Positions 43,806 to 53,476 are shown, counted from the first letter of the stretch. The stretch is DNA of 64,000 bases from Sulfurimonas sp. (GCF_023229025.1 NZ_JALOAA010000002.1:39334-103333), one strand, 5' to 3'. The notes: generated by a model not told the origin, from the letters alone. Numbers and translations: made by a program.

Positions 43806-46800
43806 CTTGTTTGCAAATCCTCTTTTGGCTCTGAGAAGCAGTAACCTTGGGAGTAGTCTATACCAAGCTCTTTTACTATTTTAAAAATCTCTTCATTCTC
43901 AACAAACTCCGCAATTGTTTTCATTCCAAGCTTTTTTGAAAACTCTACAATTGTCGAGACAACTAAATATGCGTTCTCATCTTTGTCTATATTTTTTATA
44001 ATAGAGCCGTCTATTTTTAGATAATCTGCTTTTAGTTTTATGAGGTACTCAAAATTGCTATACCCTGTTCCAAAGTCATCAATCGCAACCTTACAGTTAT
44101 ATTTTTTTACCTCGCGTATAAACTCTAAAACTTTTGTAAAATTATCCATATACTCAGACTCTACTATTTCAAAGACAACCCTTGAGCCTATATCGTACTC
44201 TCTTAACATATCTAGGATGTAGTTTGCAATTCTAGGCTCCATAATGTCTAAGATTGATAGATTTATAGAGAAGTCAACATCTTTTTCCTTAAACAGCTCA
44301 AAGGCTTGATAAAGTACTGTTTTTGTAATATCAAAGTACTGTCTAGTCTGTTTAGCGACATCTAAAAAGAAAAACGGGGATACAATTTTATCTCCGTCTT
44401 TCATTCTTACTAAACACTCATATTTTTCATAAGAGAGATCGCTATTGTTCACAATCGGTTGGTAGTATGTTGTTAAATTATCTTGTTTTATAGCTTCTGA
44501 GAGCTTTTTTGTCCAGATAATATTGTTTTCATATTGACGGTTTAGAGAGATCTCCTCACTATAGATTAAGAAATCAACATTGCTTTTTTTAGCAACATTT
44601 AACGCCATGTTTGCAGTTGAGAGCAGATGCTCTTTATCTTCAAAAGATATACCGCAACTACAAGAGATTAGCATCTCTTCGCCTTTGATTATAAACTTCT
44701 CTTTTATTGCGGCAAGTATTTTTTTAACTTTTTTTATTAATAACTCTCTTGAGTAGTTAATGGCTATTGCTATAAATTCATCGCCTTGAAGTCTGTAAAA
44801 TCTAAAGTTTTCATCTTGTAAAAATAGATCATATATCTTGTTTGCTGTTGACTTGATTATCAAATCTCCAAACTGGTGTCCATAAAAATCGTTTATCTGC
44901 CTAAAATTATCTATGTTAAAAACTGCTACGGATATATTTTCTAGCTCCTGCATGTCGTAGTTGAGTCTAAATCTGTTTCCGCATCCTGTAAGCGGATCTG
45001 TTTTAGCAAGCCTCTCAAACTCTTTTCTCTGCTCTATAATCTCTGTTATGTCAAATTTTATTATCAGGTACTCTACTATTTCATCATATAAATCTTTGAT
45101 AGGAACTATTGTAGTTTTTGCCCAAAAATCTTTTCCTGATTTTGTTCTGCTCTGCACAACACCTTGCCAAATAGCACCGCTTGATACTGTTTTCCAAATA
45201 TTCTCATAGCCCTCATCATTATAATCTGCACAGCCTGTTATCGTGTGACTTTTGCCGACTAATTCATCTATGGTATATCCGCTTATCTCTAAAAATTTGT
45301 CATTTGCGTATGTGATGTTTCCATCTTTGTCAACTCTTGAGAGAATGGTGCTTGAGTCCATTGCTCTTTCATACTCCTTAGAGAGATGAATAGAGCAGTC
45401 AAAGTTTTTTGTAGAGATTTTTAGCTGATTTTGGAAATAGTTTGTTATCTCTTTTTGTTGCGTTATGTCTGTTCTCATGCCGATGTACTCAACGACATTT
45501 CCCTCGCTATCTAGAATAGGGTTTATGATTGCCTTGAGCCATTGGGATGAACCGTCTTTGGAGAGATTTTTTATCTCACCGCTCCATGACTTTTTGAGAT
45601 CTTTGATTGTATGCCATAAATCTGCAAACACCTCTTTTGCCATATCCGGATGTCTTACTATATTGTGAGGCTGTCCAATTAGCTCCTCTTTTGAGTAGCC
45701 GCTAAGTTTACAAAACTCATCATTTACATATGTAATCACTCCATCGGCATCAGTTTTTGAGACAATAAATCCACCATCTACCGTTAATTTGTACTGCTCT
45801 AAAATAACCTGTGAATCATCATACTCTTTTGCCAAGCTCTTAGCAGAGAAGAGAATTTTTTTAACCATGAGCACTACTAAAAAAGTTACAAAAATAGCGG
45901 AGATTATTAAAAATGAGATTAGCGTTGCGAGTTTATATGAGACAGAGTCAAGCTTCTCCTTTATCAAGTTTTTTACTTTTAAAAAGAGTCTATCTTCTAC
46001 TTTTTTTAACAGATTTATTGATTGTGAGGATTGATTAAACCAGTAAGATGGTTCAATCCCGAGATTACTCTCATATCTTTTCTCAAGAGCAGTCTCTATC
46101 ATTTTAAACGTTTTATCAACCTCCTGACCTTTAAAAGTCTCATCGTAGAAGCCCAGTAAATCCTTGGGCGCAGTAGTCTTGAAATTTTTGGTGTCGAGAT
46201 AGTATACTCTTAGAGCCTCTTTAAAAGATGTAAAAGGGTCATCTAGATACTCCTCGCTTGTAAAGAGCTCTACTAAAATCGCCCTTGTCTGCCCGAGAGC
46301 CTCCTTGGCGGATGATAGGTAGCTGTAAGCTTGAATATAATTTCTGTTTTCTCTATCATCCATCAATGAAGCCGTAGTTTTTATCAAATCGTTAAAAAAG
46401 GCTATCTTTTTTGTGTAATAAGCTCTGGCATCTACTGTTGATATGTTTGAAAAGTCTAGACCGCTTCTTAATAAGAGCTTATCTAAGAAAAGCAGTGTGT
46501 TGTTGTTGTTTTCGCACTCTTTACATAAAGATATTACTGCTTTTGCCTCTTTGATGGCGCTGTTTAAATTATCTCTTGCCACTAAGAGTTCCTCGCTCTT
46601 TTTATCAAACTTTTTGCTTGCAAGTAAGCCGGAGACAATCCCTCTCTCTATTTGCATATAGTGGGCAACATTAGAGATGGCTTCTGCTTCAAGTATATGA
46701 TGTTTTGTAAAATCGAGATTTTTTTTATCATTATATATTTCAAGCAGAACTAAAGATGAGAGCAGGATTACAAAAAATAGTGGAACTATTATCAAAAAAA

Positions 46801-46828
46801 GGAGTCTAGTTTTTAAATCTAACTTCAT
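43802..46828 (-). CDS. NIT-PAS-PAS-GGDEF-EAL cyclic-di-GMP signalling protein
   Basis: The 1008-residue protein has a membrane helix (~10-30), a periplasmic nitrate/nitrite-sensing-like (NIT) domain (~45-290; HYMQIERGIVSGLLASKKF), a second helix (~302-325), two PAS domains (~350-470; ~490-600), GGDEF (~620-770) and EAL (~780-1000). The GGDEF signature reads RLQGDEF (one Gly replaced by Gln). The EAL signature reads YECLVRM, with the essential Glu kept, and DDFGTGYSNFEYL is intact. It more likely degrades c-di-GMP, with synthesis doubtful. Confidence 0.85.
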   Translation of the reverse strand: MKLDLKTRLLFLIIVPLFFVILLSSLVLLEIYNDKKNLDFTKHHILEAEAISNVAHYMQIERGIVSGLLASKKFDKKSEELLVARDNLNSAIKEAKAVISLCKECENNNNTLLFLDKLLLRSGLDFSNISTVDARAYYTKKIAFFNDLIKTTASLMDDRENRNYIQAYSYLSSAKEALGQTRAILVELFTSEEYLDDPFTSFKEALRVYYLDTKNFKTTAPKDLLGFYDETFKGQEVDKTFKMIETALEKRYESNLGIEPSYWFNQSSQSINLLKKVEDRLFLKVKNLIKEKLDSVSYKLATLISFLIISAIFVTFLVVLMVKKILFSAKSLAKEYDDSQVILEQYKLTVDGGFIVSKTDADGVITYVNDEFCKLSGYSKEELIGQPHNIVRHPDMAKEVFADLWHTIKDLKKSWSGEIKNLSKDGSSQWLKAIINPILDSEGNVVEYIGMRTDITQQKEITNYFQNQLKISTKNFDCSIHLSKEYERAMDSSTILSRVDKDGNITYANDKFLEISGYTIDELVGKSHTITGCADYNDEGYENIWKTVSSGAIWQGVVQSRTKSGKDFWAKTTIVPIKDLYDEIVEYLIIKFDITEIIEQRKEFERLAKTDPLTGCGNRFRLNYDMQELENISVAVFNIDNFRQINDFYGHQFGDLIIKSTANKIYDLFLQDENFRFYRLQGDEFIAIAINYSRELLIKKVKKILAAIKEKFIIKGEEMLISCSCGISFEDKEHLLSTANMALNVAKKSNVDFLIYSEEISLNRQYENNIIWTKKLSEAIKQDNLTTYYQPIVNNSDLSYEKYECLVRMKDGDKIVSPFFFLDVAKQTRQYFDITKTVLYQAFELFKEKDVDFSINLSILDIMEPRIANYILDMLREYDIGSRVVFEIVESEYMDNFTKVLEFIREVKKYNCKVAIDDFGTGYSNFEYLIKLKADYLKIDGSIIKNIDKDENAYLVVSTIVEFSKKLGMKTIAEFVENEEIFKIVKELGIDYSQGYCFSEPKEDLQTS

Positions 46829-46913
46829 TTTGTTAAAATCCTTATTAAAATATCTTAGAGTGCTATATATTATAAAAAATTAATTGTATTATTATAGCAT
46901 TTTAGCGCAATAT

Positions 46914-47969
46914 TTATATTGTGAACATAATATACTCAATTGTCTCTAAAAGCTTCTTGTTATTAATATTATTTGCGTAAGCGTATCCAAGGGCCGCGCC
47001 CGCTCCAACACCCTCTTTTGCTTCGCCTTCGTCATACTTTTTTAAAATAGGTATAGAGGCTTGCTCAAATGAAAAAGTCGTATATACAGCATGAGGTTTG
47101 TCGCTTAAAAATGAGAGTATATGAGCAATATCAGAGTTTTTATCATTTTTTACCCAAGCGGTAGTTGCGAGCGTAATGTTCTCATGTTTTACTCGCATAA
47201 GCACATCTTCTCTTAACTTCTCTGCCACAAGCAGACAAGCCGCCATCTGCGTTCCACCTGCAAGAACTATATGAAATCTTCGTGAAGCCTCAAGCAAAAA
47301 ACCTGCACAAAATATAAGCATATTATCGCTAACAAGGGAGAGTTTTTCAAAGTTGCTCATATCCTCATTTATAAGAGAGAGGGCTTTGTCTATGGTTTGA
47401 CTCTTTATACTATTAGGCGCATTTAAAAAACTAGAAGAGAAGCTATCACGACACTCATATCCAAGTGCTAAAGCAGTTGCGGCAGCCGTTGTTGTTCCGC
47501 TAGGAACACACTCTGCAAGGATAAGGTAGTTTCCCTTAAGCTCATAATTTTTTCCTGCTCTCATTCCTTTTTCAAAGATGCTTTTTGCATCTATATTTGC
47601 TCCTGATACAATAGAGTCAGATATTGGGATATCAAAGTTGCTAACGATACAATTTTGAGGAAGCACCTTTAATCCCAAATCCAAAATCTCAACACTACTA
47701 AATGGAATCAAGTTGTGTATGGCTCTAGTTATAATAGCAGGAGTCGGCACGCCTGTAGGAGTCTCTGCAAGTTCATCCAAGGAGAAAACTTTTTGGTTGA
47801 TGATAAACTCAGCATCAAGAGTAGGCGTAAGCCAAATCTTACCTGGGATTCCGGCTTGAGTTATCCCCTGGATTTCACAGGTTTTTGTAACGGAGGCTGC
47901 GAGTAAAAAATCTGCTTTTCCGCTTGGAATAGAATCTATCTCATCTGTAAATATGTTAAATGTTTGCAC
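46914..47969 (-). CDS. cobT: CobT-like nicotinate-nucleotide:dimethylbenzimidazole phosphoribosyltransferase family (TIGR00303 type)
   Basis: The 351-residue protein belongs to the CobT-related family of cyanobacteria and Campylobacterota: TPTGVPTPAIITRAIHNLIP (~70), ECVPSGTTTAAATALALGY (~153) and VLAGGTQMAACLLVAE (~235). It activates the lower-ligand base for cobamide assembly. It is the last gene of a run with cobU, cobS and cobC, which supports the role. It starts directly beside the mscS-like gene stop (47970). Confidence 0.8.
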   Translation of the reverse strand: MQTFNIFTDEIDSIPSGKADFLLAASVTKTCEIQGITQAGIPGKIWLTPTLDAEFIINQKVFSLDELAETPTGVPTPAIITRAIHNLIPFSSVEILDLGLKVLPQNCIVSNFDIPISDSIVSGANIDAKSIFEKGMRAGKNYELKGNYLILAECVPSGTTTAAATALALGYECRDSFSSSFLNAPNSIKSQTIDKALSLINEDMSNFEKLSLVSDNMLIFCAGFLLEASRRFHIVLAGGTQMAACLLVAEKLREDVLMRVKHENITLATTAWVKNDKNSDIAHILSFLSDKPHAVYTTFSFEQASIPILKKYDEGEAKEGVGAGAALGYAYANNINNKKLLETIEYIMFTI

Positions 47970-48833
47970 TTAGCTGACCTCTTTATTGTTTATTATCTCT
48001 TGTTTTAAAAACTCTTTCATAACAATTTCAGTCATGTCGCTTTGAAAGGCAAACTCATAACGGATATCCATAACATATGCCTTTAGCCTCATCTCTAAAA
48101 AAGATTTTTGTTCATTCATCTTATTTGCAAAAAGCACAACAATGGGTTTGTTTAAGTAGATATATTTTGAGACTTGAGCAGCTTCGATAGCAATCTTGCG
48201 AACTTTTTGAGTATCTACATCTACAGGAAGTACTATTTTTGCAACAACTTGGCAGTAAAGTTCTCCCGTATTTGAGTTTGAGACAGATGTGTTCATAAGC
48301 TCCATATTTGGAATTATAACTATTGAATCATCAGGCGTTACAATGCGTGTTGTTCTAAGACCGATTGTAACTACTTCGCCGTAATCTTCGCCTACCTCTA
48401 TCTTATCTCCGACTTTAAAAGGACGATCAAACAAAAGCATAATCCCACCAAATATATTTTTGAGCAGATCTTGAGTAGCAAATCCAACGGCAATAGCTAC
48501 AGAAGCAAGAGCAGTCATTAACATCTCTATAGGCGGATTATAGATTACCTTTATGGCTATAGCTATAAAAGCACTCCAAAGCACTATCCTCAATATAGGG
48601 ATAAGACCTTTTATCGTTATTCGCAGTTTAGAGCTTTTTTCGGCAAAAAATTCAATAATCTTTGTAGAGGCTGTTATGAAAAAGTAACTAACTATGAAAA
48701 AGAGTATTGTCCAAAAAATTTTAGAGACAGAGATGATTTCAGCAAAGTTGATAGTAGCTGTATCAGCATCAACATCTATAGCGTAACAGAGTTGAGTGAA
48801 GAAAAGTAAAGATATAAGTGCTGCAAATCTCAT
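47970..48833 (-). CDS. MscS-family channel with signal peptide in the cob operon
   Basis: The 287-residue protein starts with a signal peptide (FAALISLLFFTQLCYA), then has three membrane helices and the MscS pore/beta signature (TALASVAIAVGFATQDLLKN, FDRPFKVGDKIEVGEDYGEV, IPNMELMNTSVSN). It is not closely similar to the MscS at 22402. It is translated between an ATPase gene and cobT with 0-13 base gaps. Whether it conducts ions under tension or another signal is unknown. Confidence 0.8.
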   Translation of the reverse strand: MRFAALISLLFFTQLCYAIDVDADTATINFAEIISVSKIFWTILFFIVSYFFITASTKIIEFFAEKSSKLRITIKGLIPILRIVLWSAFIAIAIKVIYNPPIEMLMTALASVAIAVGFATQDLLKNIFGGIMLLFDRPFKVGDKIEVGEDYGEVVTIGLRTTRIVTPDDSIVIIPNMELMNTSVSNSNTGELYCQVVAKIVLPVDVDTQKVRKIAIEAAQVSKYIYLNKPIVVLFANKMNEQKSFLEMRLKAYVMDIRYEFAFQSDMTEIVMKEFLKQEIINNKEVS

Positions 48834-48846
48834 ATTAAGGCTCCAT

Positions 48847-50076
48847 TTAGTGAATAAAATTTTTTGACGAGAGATAATCGTGTACCGGCTTGTATATTGC
48901 AGGGTTTATGTTGTACTTCTTGTGAGGTTGGATAAGTAAGCCTCTCTCTAGCATAGAGATAAGTATCTTACGGCACTCTGCTTTTGATTCATGCATGACT
49001 ACGGCAAAGTCGCCTATTGTAAGTCCGTCATGTAAAATCAGTGCTTGAAGAGCAAAAAGAGCCTCTGCTGAGAGGTTTTTGATAAAAGAGTAGTCAAAGT
49101 CGTCTATCTCTTTAATTGTTAAGTTTTTTTCATCGGTTGCGCTCATGGAGCGAATCCAATATAGTTGAGCAAGAGAGATATTTCCGTTTGAGTGTTTATG
49201 TAGAAGTTTAAAAAATCTCTCCTGTAAATAGAGCTGTTTTTCATCATCATCTAAATTTTGAAAACTCTTACTCTCTTTTGTCTCTTCGTTGGGTGTAAAC
49301 TCTATTTTGGTGGATTCATCATCAATTCGCTTAAGTATGATATCTTTGATGGTTTCGTAGCCTAACTGCTCCATGACTATTTCATTAGTAAAGTAGTTTG
49401 AAATGGCTATAGTTTTATCAAGATAGTTCCAAGTCTGTGGCGTAAAAACTCCTATCCAAAGTACTTTTTTAGTTGTATGTGAGATAAGTTCAAATAGCAT
49501 CTCCATGCTCTCAAAGCCACCTACTTTTTTTAAAAACATATGATGAAGATTTTCTATAATAATAATTTTATCCTCTTGAGCAGCGTTTAAAAACTCTATG
49601 AGCTCCTTGTTGCTCTGTATGCCTTTGGTCTCTAGCAGAGAGTTGAAAAAAGAGAAGTACTTCTCATCGGTATAGATTTTTTCACTCAAATCTGCTCTGA
49701 TTGTATCTATCTTTGGTATTTTTTTTAAAAATGAGTTGAGAGTTGAAGTTACTCCACACCCTTTCTCGCCGATTATAGCACATGTAACAAAGCGATTTTT
49801 TCTCCAGTTATCAAATGATGTTTCAAGTTTTTGTATCTCGGCATCTCTGTTTAGAAAAAAGAGATTTTTTGCAGGTTTTAGTTCATAGAGATTTTTATAT
49901 TTCTGGGGAAGGTTTTCAAGGGCATAATCAACCTCTTGCATAAACTCCGAAATCTTAAAAGAGATTGGTGTCTTTTCGTCGACAACGCCGACTATCTTTT
50001 TTAGACCGCCAATTTTCTCTTTTATGAAGGATAGAAAATTTTTATATTTTGACTCTATAGAGTTATCATCACTCAT
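48847..50076 (-). CDS. P-loop ATPase of unknown function in the cob operon
   Basis: The 409-residue cytosolic protein has an AAA/STAND-like NTPase with Walker A IIGEKGCGVTST (~101) and Walker B KIIIIENLHHMF (~168). A helical region and a winged-helix-like C-terminus follow (LQALILHDGLTIGDFAVVMH; KCRKILISMLERGLLIQPHK-like). It resembles DNA-damage or ORC-like sensing ATPases in layout only. It sits between cobC and the MscS gene. A role in cobamide synthesis is not evident. Confidence 0.65.
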   Translation of the reverse strand: MSDDNSIESKYKNFLSFIKEKIGGLKKIVGVVDEKTPISFKISEFMQEVDYALENLPQKYKNLYELKPAKNLFFLNRDAEIQKLETSFDNWRKNRFVTCAIIGEKGCGVTSTLNSFLKKIPKIDTIRADLSEKIYTDEKYFSFFNSLLETKGIQSNKELIEFLNAAQEDKIIIIENLHHMFLKKVGGFESMEMLFELISHTTKKVLWIGVFTPQTWNYLDKTIAISNYFTNEIVMEQLGYETIKDIILKRIDDESTKIEFTPNEETKESKSFQNLDDDEKQLYLQERFFKLLHKHSNGNISLAQLYWIRSMSATDEKNLTIKEIDDFDYSFIKNLSAEALFALQALILHDGLTIGDFAVVMHESKAECRKILISMLERGLLIQPHKKYNINPAIYKPVHDYLSSKNFIH

Positions 50077-50112
50077 GCATTTAGCCTTTTTTCTTAATCT
50101 TGGTTTATTTTA

Positions 50113-50649
50113 TCATATTTCAAGCAGTGTTAGCGAGCCGTTAGGTACTTTTATGCCAAATGCCTTTTGGATAGTGATATTATTTACAATAGATAGTAAA
50201 GTGCGGATAACTCCGGCATGTGTTACGACTAAAATATGCTCTTTTTTAAGCGTGGGTAAAAACTCTAAAAAAAACACCCTTAACCTCTTTATATACTCAC
50301 CGTAAGGCTCGCCGTCAAGTGCCTCTATCCACTGTAAGAAAGATATATACTCTATCTCGCCTTGTGCGATAATCTCGTCAAAATTAAGCCCTTCATGCCT
50401 GCCCCATGATTTTTCTCTTAGTTTATAAGTATATATCGCTTCTTTTGCATGTAAAGAGTATTTTAGAGTCTCTTTAGCACGTCTTAAGTCGGAGCAAAAA
50501 ACAGCGTCAAACTTTAGTAAGTCAAGCTCTTTTGCAAGCTCTTTTGCTTGGAGTATGCCATTTTTAGAGATTCCTATCTCGTTATGTCCGTTGTAGCAGC
50601 CTTGATATCTCTCCTCAACTTCGCTGTGGCGAACAAGTGTTAATTTCAT
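50113..50649 (-). CDS. cobC: Alpha-ribazole phosphatase-type histidine phosphatase
   Basis: The 178-residue protein is a phosphoglycerate-mutase-like histidine phosphatase: LVRHSEVEERYQGCYNG with the catalytic His, SDLRRAKETL and VVTHAGVIRTLL. With cobS overlapping by four bases it is best assigned as CobC, removing phosphate from alpha-ribazole-5'-phosphate (or adenosylcobalamin phosphate). The usual RHGE motif reads RHSEV here. Confidence 0.82.
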   Translation of the reverse strand: MKLTLVRHSEVEERYQGCYNGHNEIGISKNGILQAKELAKELDLLKFDAVFCSDLRRAKETLKYSLHAKEAIYTYKLREKSWGRHEGLNFDEIIAQGEIEYISFLQWIEALDGEPYGEYIKRLRVFFLEFLPTLKKEHILVVTHAGVIRTLLSIVNNITIQKAFGIKVPNGSLTLLEI

Positions 50650-51374
50650 CTGCTTAAGCCAAAAAGTAGGAGATTTAGCAAAACAAGCTCGGTTACTTCT
50701 ATGCTAAAACCGTAAATATCTCCCGTAAAACCGCCATATCTCTTGATAAAAAAGCTTTTTATAACAAATAAAACTAACAGCGCACTAACAAAAAGAGGCA
50801 GTTTGTTATAAAATAGAACTATTAAAAGTGAGTAAAAAAGGGCGATTAACATCTGCGGTTTTGTAAGCTCCTCTTTTGCCAAAGTTCCCATTCCGCTTGG
50901 ACTGATGTAGGGGTAGAAGTAGATTGCCAATACAGCGTTTAGTCTTGAGAGCATGAGAATAAGCGGCAGAAGATAAAAGAGTTCAAAATGAGCCAACGAG
51001 GAGGCTTTTAAAATCAAAAAAGAGCCGCTGATTATCATCCCCATTCCGCCTACATGAGCATCTTTCATAACTTCTAGGGCTCTAGTCTTTGTTACATAAA
51101 GAGCATCAACCGTGTCGCTAAAGCCATCAAGATGCAAAGCACCCGTTAGTAAAATCCAAACTCCAAAGATGATAATGCCGACATGAGTTGGTGCGGCAAA
51201 GGGCTCTAAAAGTAGATAAATTCCCCATAAAATTAGACCAAGCAAAAAACCGACAAGCGGATAAAACATTACGCTATAGCCGTTTATGCCTTTATAAAAA
51301 TCATGAACTTTGAAAAAAGGAAGAGTCGTTAACATTGAGACGGCAAGAGCAAAACCTTTGAGTAAGTTTTTCAT
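50646..51374 (-). CDS. cobS: Adenosylcobinamide-GDP ribazoletransferase
   Basis: The 242-residue integral membrane protein has about six helices and the CobS signature GALHLDGFSDTVDALYV, with MKDAHVGGMGMIISGSFLI after it and GGFTGDIYGFSIEVTE near the C-terminus. It joins adenosylcobinamide-GDP to alpha-ribazole (phosphate) to finish cobamide. It overlaps both cobU and cobC by four bases. Confidence 0.94.
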   Translation of the reverse strand: MKNLLKGFALAVSMLTTLPFFKVHDFYKGINGYSVMFYPLVGFLLGLILWGIYLLLEPFAAPTHVGIIIFGVWILLTGALHLDGFSDTVDALYVTKTRALEVMKDAHVGGMGMIISGSFLILKASSLAHFELFYLLPLILMLSRLNAVLAIYFYPYISPSGMGTLAKEELTKPQMLIALFYSLLIVLFYNKLPLFVSALLVLFVIKSFFIKRYGGFTGDIYGFSIEVTELVLLNLLLFGLSR

Positions 51375-51874
51375 TTTATCCTCGTTGATATGCCGGCAAT
51401 CGTGTGATAGACTTCATTGCACTTACTCGCTATTAGTTGAGATAGTTTACCGCTCATATCTACAAATTCTCGTGCGAGAGCGTTGTCCGGAATGATACCG
51501 CTTCCAACATCGTTTAGAACAAAAACTACTGTTTTATCAAGTGCTAAGATTGCTTCTAGCTCTCTTCTCATCTCTTCAAATTCAAAGCCGTGGTAGAGCA
51601 TGTTGTTTATCCATATACTAACACACTCAACCAAAACAGGGCTATCACAATGTGTTATTGTGCTATAAAGTTTTAGAGGCTCTTCTATAGTTTCAAACTT
51701 ATCGCCTCTGCTTGATTTATGCTTATTTATGCGATTTTGCATCTCATCATCTATGAACTCTGTTGTTGCAAGATATATTGGTTTTAAGAGAGAGCTCTTT
51801 AGTATATAAGTTTCTGCGTTATATGATTTTCCGCTTTTAATGCCGCCGATAAAGAGTGTTTTTTTTGTTTTCAT
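51371..51874 (-). CDS. cobU: Adenosylcobinamide kinase/guanylyltransferase
   Basis: The 167-residue protein has the P-loop FIGGIKSGKSYNAE (GGxxSGKS), YLATTEFIDDEM, RINKHKSSRGDKFETIEEP with the His that carries GMP in CobU, and VVFVLNDVGSGIIPDN. It phosphorylates and guanylylates adenosylcobinamide. It is first in the cob unit cobU-cobS-cobC-ATPase-MscS-cobT. The gap upstream (51875-51944) holds no obvious riboswitch. Confidence 0.93.
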   Translation of the reverse strand: MKTKKTLFIGGIKSGKSYNAETYILKSSLLKPIYLATTEFIDDEMQNRINKHKSSRGDKFETIEEPLKLYSTITHCDSPVLVECVSIWINNMLYHGFEFEEMRRELEAILALDKTVVFVLNDVGSGIIPDNALAREFVDMSGKLSQLIASKCNEVYHTIAGISTRIK

Positions 51875-51944
51875 CTTGAAATTTTATCTTAATGAAATGA
51901 AAAAGTGAGGTTTTGTAGATAGATTTGTGCTGTAAAATTAAAAA

Positions 51945-51973
51945 AAGCCTCATCACTACTATGGATGAGGCTT
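51945..51973 (-). terminator. Rho-independent terminator after small peptide gene B
   Basis: Ten-base-pair stem AAGCCTCATC with GATGAGGCTT around a 9-base loop, followed on the minus strand by a T-run (plus-strand A-run 51940-51946). Its sequence is unrelated to the terminator of copy A, so the duplication ended before it or this part was replaced. Confidence 0.85.
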
Positions 51974-51984
51974 AAACTCGACTC

Positions 51985-52119
51985 TTAATAAAGATCTTGA
52001 GTTGGGTGATTAGTCTTAATGCCTTCAGTGTTGTTACCGTTGTTTGTATCATAAGTTACAATATTGTCAGCTTGAAGAGCACCTAGTGTTAATCCGATTA
52101 GTAAAATCAATGTTTTCAT
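51985..52119 (-). CDS. Small secreted peptide B (44 residues), paralog of 37171
   Basis: It is identical to copy A in the signal peptide (MKTLILLIGLTLGALQA). The mature part differs only at three residues: DNIVTYDTNNGNNTE then GIKTNHPTQDLY. The duplication includes the leader and promoter with no change for about 68 bases upstream. Synonymous changes occur in the coding part (for example GACAAC versus GACAAT), so the protein seems under purifying selection. It is not part of the cob operon: its own terminator stands between them. Function is unknown. Confidence 0.8.
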   Translation of the reverse strand: MKTLILLIGLTLGALQADNIVTYDTNNGNNTEGIKTNHPTQDLY

Positions 52120-52160
52120 TGTGTATCCTTTGTTAAGAGAGCATTACCCTCTAATATTTT

Positions 52161-52187
52161 TAAATCAGACAAATTATATCCGATTTA
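52161..52187 (-). promoter_or_regulatory. Promoter and inverted repeat of small peptide gene B
   Basis: TAAATC (52161-52166) and GATTTA (52182-52187) flank minus-strand TATAAT (52173-52178), exactly as in copy A. Beyond GATTTA the two loci diverge but still share scattered similarity (for example TATGCAA-CTCT at 37454 and 52248), so the original duplicated block was longer. Confidence 0.65.
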
Positions 52188-52366
52188 GCTTTTAAGCCTC
52201 TTATGCTTTTTTGAGTAGCTTTGGTTTTTAAGGTTAGATTTAAGTTATGCAATCTCTATTGTAGGATGATATGTTTACGATAAAGCCTAAAAAAAGGGTT
52301 ATTTAATAAAATATTTAAGAAAAGGAGTGTACTATCTTTGCAACAAAATATGATAGAGGTTGTGAG

Positions 52367-53476
52367 ATGTTCTTCGGTAAAAATGATAATAGAGCAGAGC
52401 TAGATGCTAAAGACAAAGAGATAGAGGCTCTGAAAAAAGAGCTCGAAGAAGCAAAAAGAAAAGTAAGTGAGCTTGAACAAGCGACGAACAGCGTTGATGA
52501 CAATCAGACAATAAATGAACTTATTAAATCGTTAACCGGAAGTTTAACTGAGGCGTGCATTACAGATATGGGTCATCTTCAAAATAGTTTAACCCAAAAT
52601 TTAAAAGCGTTAGAGGATATAGACAAAAGAAGCCATATGAATTCAGAAGATGCAAAGATATCACTTGCAGATGCAAATACCCTCATGAATACTATGAACA
52701 TGCTGCTTGAACATATTACAAGCACATACGATCAAGTCAATATATTAAATACAAACGTAGAGAATATCTCAGATATTATTAACCTTATCAAAGACATAAG
52801 TGATCAGACAAATCTTTTAGCCCTAAATGCGGCAATTGAAGCAGCACGTGCGGGAGAGCACGGTAGAGGCTTTGCCGTAGTCGCGGATGAGGTTAGAAAA
52901 CTTGCAGAAAGAACGCAAAAAGCTACAAGCGAGGTTGAAATAACAGTTCAGAGTCTCAAGCAAAATACTCAAGAGGTACACGCTCACTCGCAATCAATGG
53001 AAGAGTTATCGACAAACTCAAATAAACAGATAGAGTCTCTGCAAAATAAAATGGAGCTTTTACGTAAGAGCTCGGCAGTTATTGTGGATGAGAATCAGGA
53101 TGTAACTAATGCAATATTTATGGTTTTAGTCAAATTAGACCATCTTCTGTTTAAGGCAAATGGATATAGGGTTGTCTTTAAAGGAGAGCTTAATTCAGAG
53201 TTTGTTTCGCACAAAGAGTGTCGTTTAGGAAAGTGGTATGATAGTGGAATCGGTCAAGAAAAATTTGGTAAAACTTCAAGCTACGCTTCTCTTGAGTTGC
53301 CTCATTCAGAAGTTCATGACAATATCAAAAAAGCAGTTGATTGTGTTGCAAGAGGTGAGTGTTCACAAGAGGCAAAAAATGTAATGACCTATTTTGGTGA
53401 TGCAGAAAAAGCAAGCAATAAGGTTGTAGAGATTTTAGATGCTATGCTAGAAGAAGAGAGAAGCATCAGACATTAA
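52367..53476 (+). CDS. Soluble chemoreceptor-like protein with CZB domain
   Basis: The 369-residue protein has no membrane segment. It begins with a coiled coil (residues ~10-45), then a short helical region, the MCP signalling hairpin tip (DQTNLLALNAAIEAARAGEH, ~140) and a C-terminal CZB domain (CRLGKWYDSG; LPHSEVHDNIKKAVD). CZB domains bind zinc and in Helicobacter TlpD sense hypochlorous acid at the zinc Cys. Layout and length resemble TlpD-type cytosolic receptors. It is divergent from peptide gene B. Confidence 0.85.
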   Translation: MFFGKNDNRAELDAKDKEIEALKKELEEAKRKVSELEQATNSVDDNQTINELIKSLTGSLTEACITDMGHLQNSLTQNLKALEDIDKRSHMNSEDAKISLADANTLMNTMNMLLEHITSTYDQVNILNTNVENISDIINLIKDISDQTNLLALNAAIEAARAGEHGRGFAVVADEVRKLAERTQKATSEVEITVQSLKQNTQEVHAHSQSMEELSTNSNKQIESLQNKMELLRKSSAVIVDENQDVTNAIFMVLVKLDHLLFKANGYRVVFKGELNSEFVSHKECRLGKWYDSGIGQEKFGKTSSYASLELPHSEVHDNIKKAVDCVARGECSQEAKNVMTYFGDAEKASNKVVEILDAMLEEERSIRH

